Under the pieces are notes generated by a model that saw nothing but the letters and a program-made list of their open reading frames with translations, had not been told where the DNA came from and did not search any database. Shown here piece by piece: positions 14,408 through 16,197 of a stretch of DNA of 16,197 bases. Source of the stretch: JBCCZC01 sp039188505 (lineage in GTDB: Bacteria > Pseudomonadota > Gammaproteobacteria > Xanthomonadales > SZUA-38). The position numbers and the translations under genes were made by a program. Numbering within the stretch: the stretch's first letter is position 1; each line of letters begins with the position of its first letter. The stretch spans positions 1 through 16,197 of the forward strand of contig JBCCZC010000084.1 in NCBI GenBank assembly GCA_039188505.1, read 5' to 3'.

Positions 14408-15853
14408 ATGAAGCGACTCGTCCTCCTGCTGATCCTTGCCGGGGTGCTTTCACCGGCGCCGGCGGCCGTCCATCACGTGACGCCTGTGGGTCCGAAGGGT
14501 GCGTCCGCGGATGCCATCACCGCGGCGGTGGATGCCGCGGCGGATGGCGACGTGATCCTGGTCGCGCCGGGTACCTATACCGGCCGGGTCCGGCTCAGGC
14601 GGCAGTTCGGCACGCCCGTTACCCTGCGTTCCGAGGTCCCCTACCAGGCCCGACTGCGCGGCGATGCGGGGGCAGCGTTGATCGCCTTCACGGCTCGCAA
14701 CGTGATCGTCGAGGGCTTCGACATCGCCCATACGCCCGGGAATTCCGGTGGGCTCGTGGTGCAGATCCAGGATCTCCTGGGCGACGTGAATGGCAGTGAC
14801 GACGGGACGGATCCTGTCGTGGGGGGCATCGTCCTCCGGAACAACGTCATTCACGACAGCACGAACAACGACCTCTTGAAGATCAACAACGGGGCCGAGG
14901 GCATTCTCGTCGAGGGTAACCTCTTCTATGACCAGGCCGGCTCGGATGAACACATCGACACCAACTCCATTGTCGACGTCACCATCCAGGACAACGTCTT
15001 CTTCAACACGCGCGATGCTGGAACCAGCTCCTTCATTGTCATCAAGGACAGCAACGGCGACGACGATACCGTGCTCGGCGCTCGGGACGTCGTGGTCCGC
15101 CGGAACGTCTTCCTCAACTGGCAGGGCAACGACGGGCAGGGCTTCGTTCGAGTCGGTGAGGACGGTACGCCGAACTTCGAGGCCGAGGACGTCCTCGTGG
15201 AGAACAACCTCTTCCTCGGCAACGCCACGGACCTGATGCGCGCGCCGTTCACCGTGCAGGGTTCGCGCGACGTGATCTTCAGGAACAACACCCTCAGCGG
15301 CGACATGCCGGCACGCAGCTTCGGCGGGCGCTTCCTCGCGGTCGGTGCGAATCGGCCGAACGAGGCCCTCGTCTTGACCGGAAACATCTATAGCGATCCC
15401 ACCGGGACCCTCGGCAGCGAGGCCTTCAACGGCGTGGATCTCTTCGACGCGCCCGCGGGCGATACCAGCTCGGCCACGCTGTCCGGCAACCTCTACTTCA
15501 ACGGCGGCAATCCCATTCCTTCGGACGCGGGTCAGGCGGTTCGTTTCGCTGACGACCCGGCGCCGACCGTCGGTGATCCGCTGCTGCCGGCGCTCACGGG
15601 TGTGGTCCTGCCCACCTGGGATGGCAACCAGTTCGCTGACGGTTCGGCGTCGATCCGCGCGGCGTTCGTGACCCTGGTCGAGGCCTTCGGCGTGCCGGGG
15701 GCGGACAGTCCGGCGCTGGACGCGGCGGATCCCGTGCTGGCAGCGACGGACGACATCCTCGGGCGCCCGCGCGGCAACCGCCCGGACCTGGGCGCCTGGG
15801 AGCAGCCCGAGTCGGAAGATATCGTCTTCGCCGACGGCTTCGAGGCACGTTGA
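14408..15853 (+). CDS. Secreted right-handed parallel beta-helix protein with C-terminal FADGFE tail
   Basis: This 481-residue protein starts with a signal peptide (MKRLVLLLILAGVLSPAPAA, cut near residue 20). Residues 30-70 (AITAAVDAAADGDVILVAPG, then TYTGRVRL) are the usual opening of a parallel beta-helix. Many rungs follow with the pattern hydrophobic-x-N-N-x-hydrophobic-F (GILVEGNLFYD, VTIQDNVFFN, VVVRRNVFLN, VLVENNLFLG, VIFRNNTLSG), as in pectate-lyase-like and chondroitinase-B-like folds. Near the end, GRPRGNRPDLGAWE is a common closing motif, then VFADGFEAR at the very C-terminus. Polysaccharide binding or cleavage is possible, but no catalytic set is identified, so no enzyme name is given. 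A Sec signal plus the nearby gsp genes make it a plausible type II substrate. It lies 52 bases behind the dehydrogenase and may have its own promoter. Confidence 0.88.
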   Translation: MKRLVLLLILAGVLSPAPAAVHHVTPVGPKGASADAITAAVDAAADGDVILVAPGTYTGRVRLRRQFGTPVTLRSEVPYQARLRGDAGAALIAFTARNVIVEGFDIAHTPGNSGGLVVQIQDLLGDVNGSDDGTDPVVGGIVLRNNVIHDSTNNDLLKINNGAEGILVEGNLFYDQAGSDEHIDTNSIVDVTIQDNVFFNTRDAGTSSFIVIKDSNGDDDTVLGARDVVVRRNVFLNWQGNDGQGFVRVGEDGTPNFEAEDVLVENNLFLGNATDLMRAPFTVQGSRDVIFRNNTLSGDMPARSFGGRFLAVGANRPNEALVLTGNIYSDPTGTLGSEAFNGVDLFDAPAGDTSSATLSGNLYFNGGNPIPSDAGQAVRFADDPAPTVGDPLLPALTGVVLPTWDGNQFADGSASIRAAFVTLVEAFGVPGADSPALDAADPVLAATDDILGRPRGNRPDLGAWEQPESEDIVFADGFEAR

Positions 15854-15865
15854 GGCCCGGGCCTC
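15852..15865. repeat. 14-base palindrome between convergent genes
   Basis: GAGGCCCGGGCCTC is a perfect palindrome overlapping the stop codon of the beta-helix gene, in the 25-base gap before the convergent minus-strand gene. It could fold into a 5-base-pair stem with loop CCGG and limit read-through in both directions, but no T run follows on either strand. Confidence 0.4.
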
Positions 15866-15878
15866 GGACCGTGCCTGA

Positions 15879-16197
15879 TCAGCCCCTCGAGGCTCGTTCG
15901 ATCTCCGCGTCGATCCAGGCGCGCGCCTCCTCCAGGTCGTCGAAGAACCGGTGGGGCACGCCCGTTTCCTCATAGAGGTCGTCGAAGGAAGCGCGGACGA
16001 CCTCCGGGGCCACGACGTCGGCCTCCAGGTGGATGGCGGTGACGGTGCGGCCCAGCGACCGGGTTTCGCGGATCGAGCGGCACAGCGAGGCGCGGGTGTC
16101 CGGTCCGAGTACGGCTTCGCCATAGAGGACGAGCAGCGTGCCCCAGGGGGCGCCGGCAAGCTGGCTGATGAGCGGTGCGGCCTCCTCCCGGTAGGCC
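15879..16197 (-). CDS. Conserved-looking hypothetical protein, C-terminal part (partial)
   Basis: The minus-strand frame enters at the right edge and stops at TGA 15881-15879, giving 105 residues of the C-terminus; the start lies outside. The sequence alternates beta strands and helices (WGTLLVLYGEAVLG, SLGRTVTAIHLEAD, VPHRFFDDLEEARAWIDAEI). The end GV.HRFFDDLEEARAWI recalls small STAS/SpoIIAA-like proteins, where a predicted strand is followed by a final helix with EEARAWL. This is a resemblance only, and no function is assigned. It converges on the beta-helix gene with 25 bases between stops. Confidence 0.75.
   Translation of the reverse strand, partial: AYREEAAPLISQLAGAPWGTLLVLYGEAVLGPDTRASLCRSIRETRSLGRTVTAIHLEADVVAPEVVRASFDDLYEETGVPHRFFDDLEEARAWIDAEIERASRG

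Noticed and set aside
14408..15853. Naming the beta-helix protein as a polysaccharide lyase
   Set aside because: The fold is supported by repeated rungs, but no catalytic residues of a specific lyase family could be identified.
10314..16159. Long minus-strand frames 10314-11738, 12460-14364 and 14450-16159
   Set aside because: They are antisense to HisN-like, CysQ, dehydrogenase and beta-helix genes with family motifs on the plus strand. The last also runs out of frame across the genuine minus-strand gene at the right edge.

Overview
The window is a GC-rich piece of a chromosome, probably from a gammaproteobacterium of the Lysobacterales (Xanthomonadales) or a neighbouring group such as Wenzhouxiangella. 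This guess rests on the gspH-to-gspN order, the nudE-cysQ pair behind it, the ECF sigma/TPR-kinase pair and the leucine dehydrogenase; no rRNA or other phylogenetic marker is present. No tRNA, rRNA, CRISPR array, IS element or phage gene was seen.

Layout. (1) 1-1933, minus strand: the N-terminal 644 residues of a large secreted protein with cadherin/tandem-95-like repeats; it runs off the left edge. (2) 1934-2283: a divergent, locally AT-rich intergenic region. (3) 2284-5758, plus: an ECF-type sigma factor of the TIGR02999/PF07638 kind, overlapping by 8 bases a membrane-anchored Ser/Thr kinase with a long TPR tail. The pair looks like a signalling cassette in which the kinase could act on the sigma factor. 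(4) 5759-6248: about 490 bases with no credible gene. (5) 6249-11169, plus: seven type II secretion genes, gspH, I, J, K, L, M, N. They encode the minor pseudopilins and the inner-membrane assembly platform. gspC, D, E, F and G are not here. (6) 11166-13284, plus: a HisN-like phosphatase, the NUDIX hydrolase NudE and CysQ, all linked to the gsp genes by 4-base stop/start overlaps. (7) 13300-14355: a leucine (branched-chain amino acid) dehydrogenase. (8) 14408-15853: a secreted right-handed beta-helix protein ending in a short VFADGFE tail. (9) 15879-16197, minus: the C-terminal 105 residues of a small unrecognised protein, convergent with the beta-helix gene.

How it fits together. The secretion genes would build the pseudopilus tip and its platform, and two Sec-signal proteins in the window (the cadherin-repeat protein and the beta-helix protein) are plausible secreted substrates. 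NudE, CysQ and the HisN-like enzyme are small-molecule phosphatases/hydrolases that share the transcript but have no evident mechanistic role in secretion.

Points most worth a second look: the sigma factor carries threonines in the region 2.2 positions where acidic residues normally sit, next to a kinase gene; gspL is preceded by a 23-codon reading frame that ends on its start codon, with its likely Shine-Dalgarno inside a hairpin and a TACAAT box upstream; and the FADGFE motif occurs in two secreted proteins of the window.
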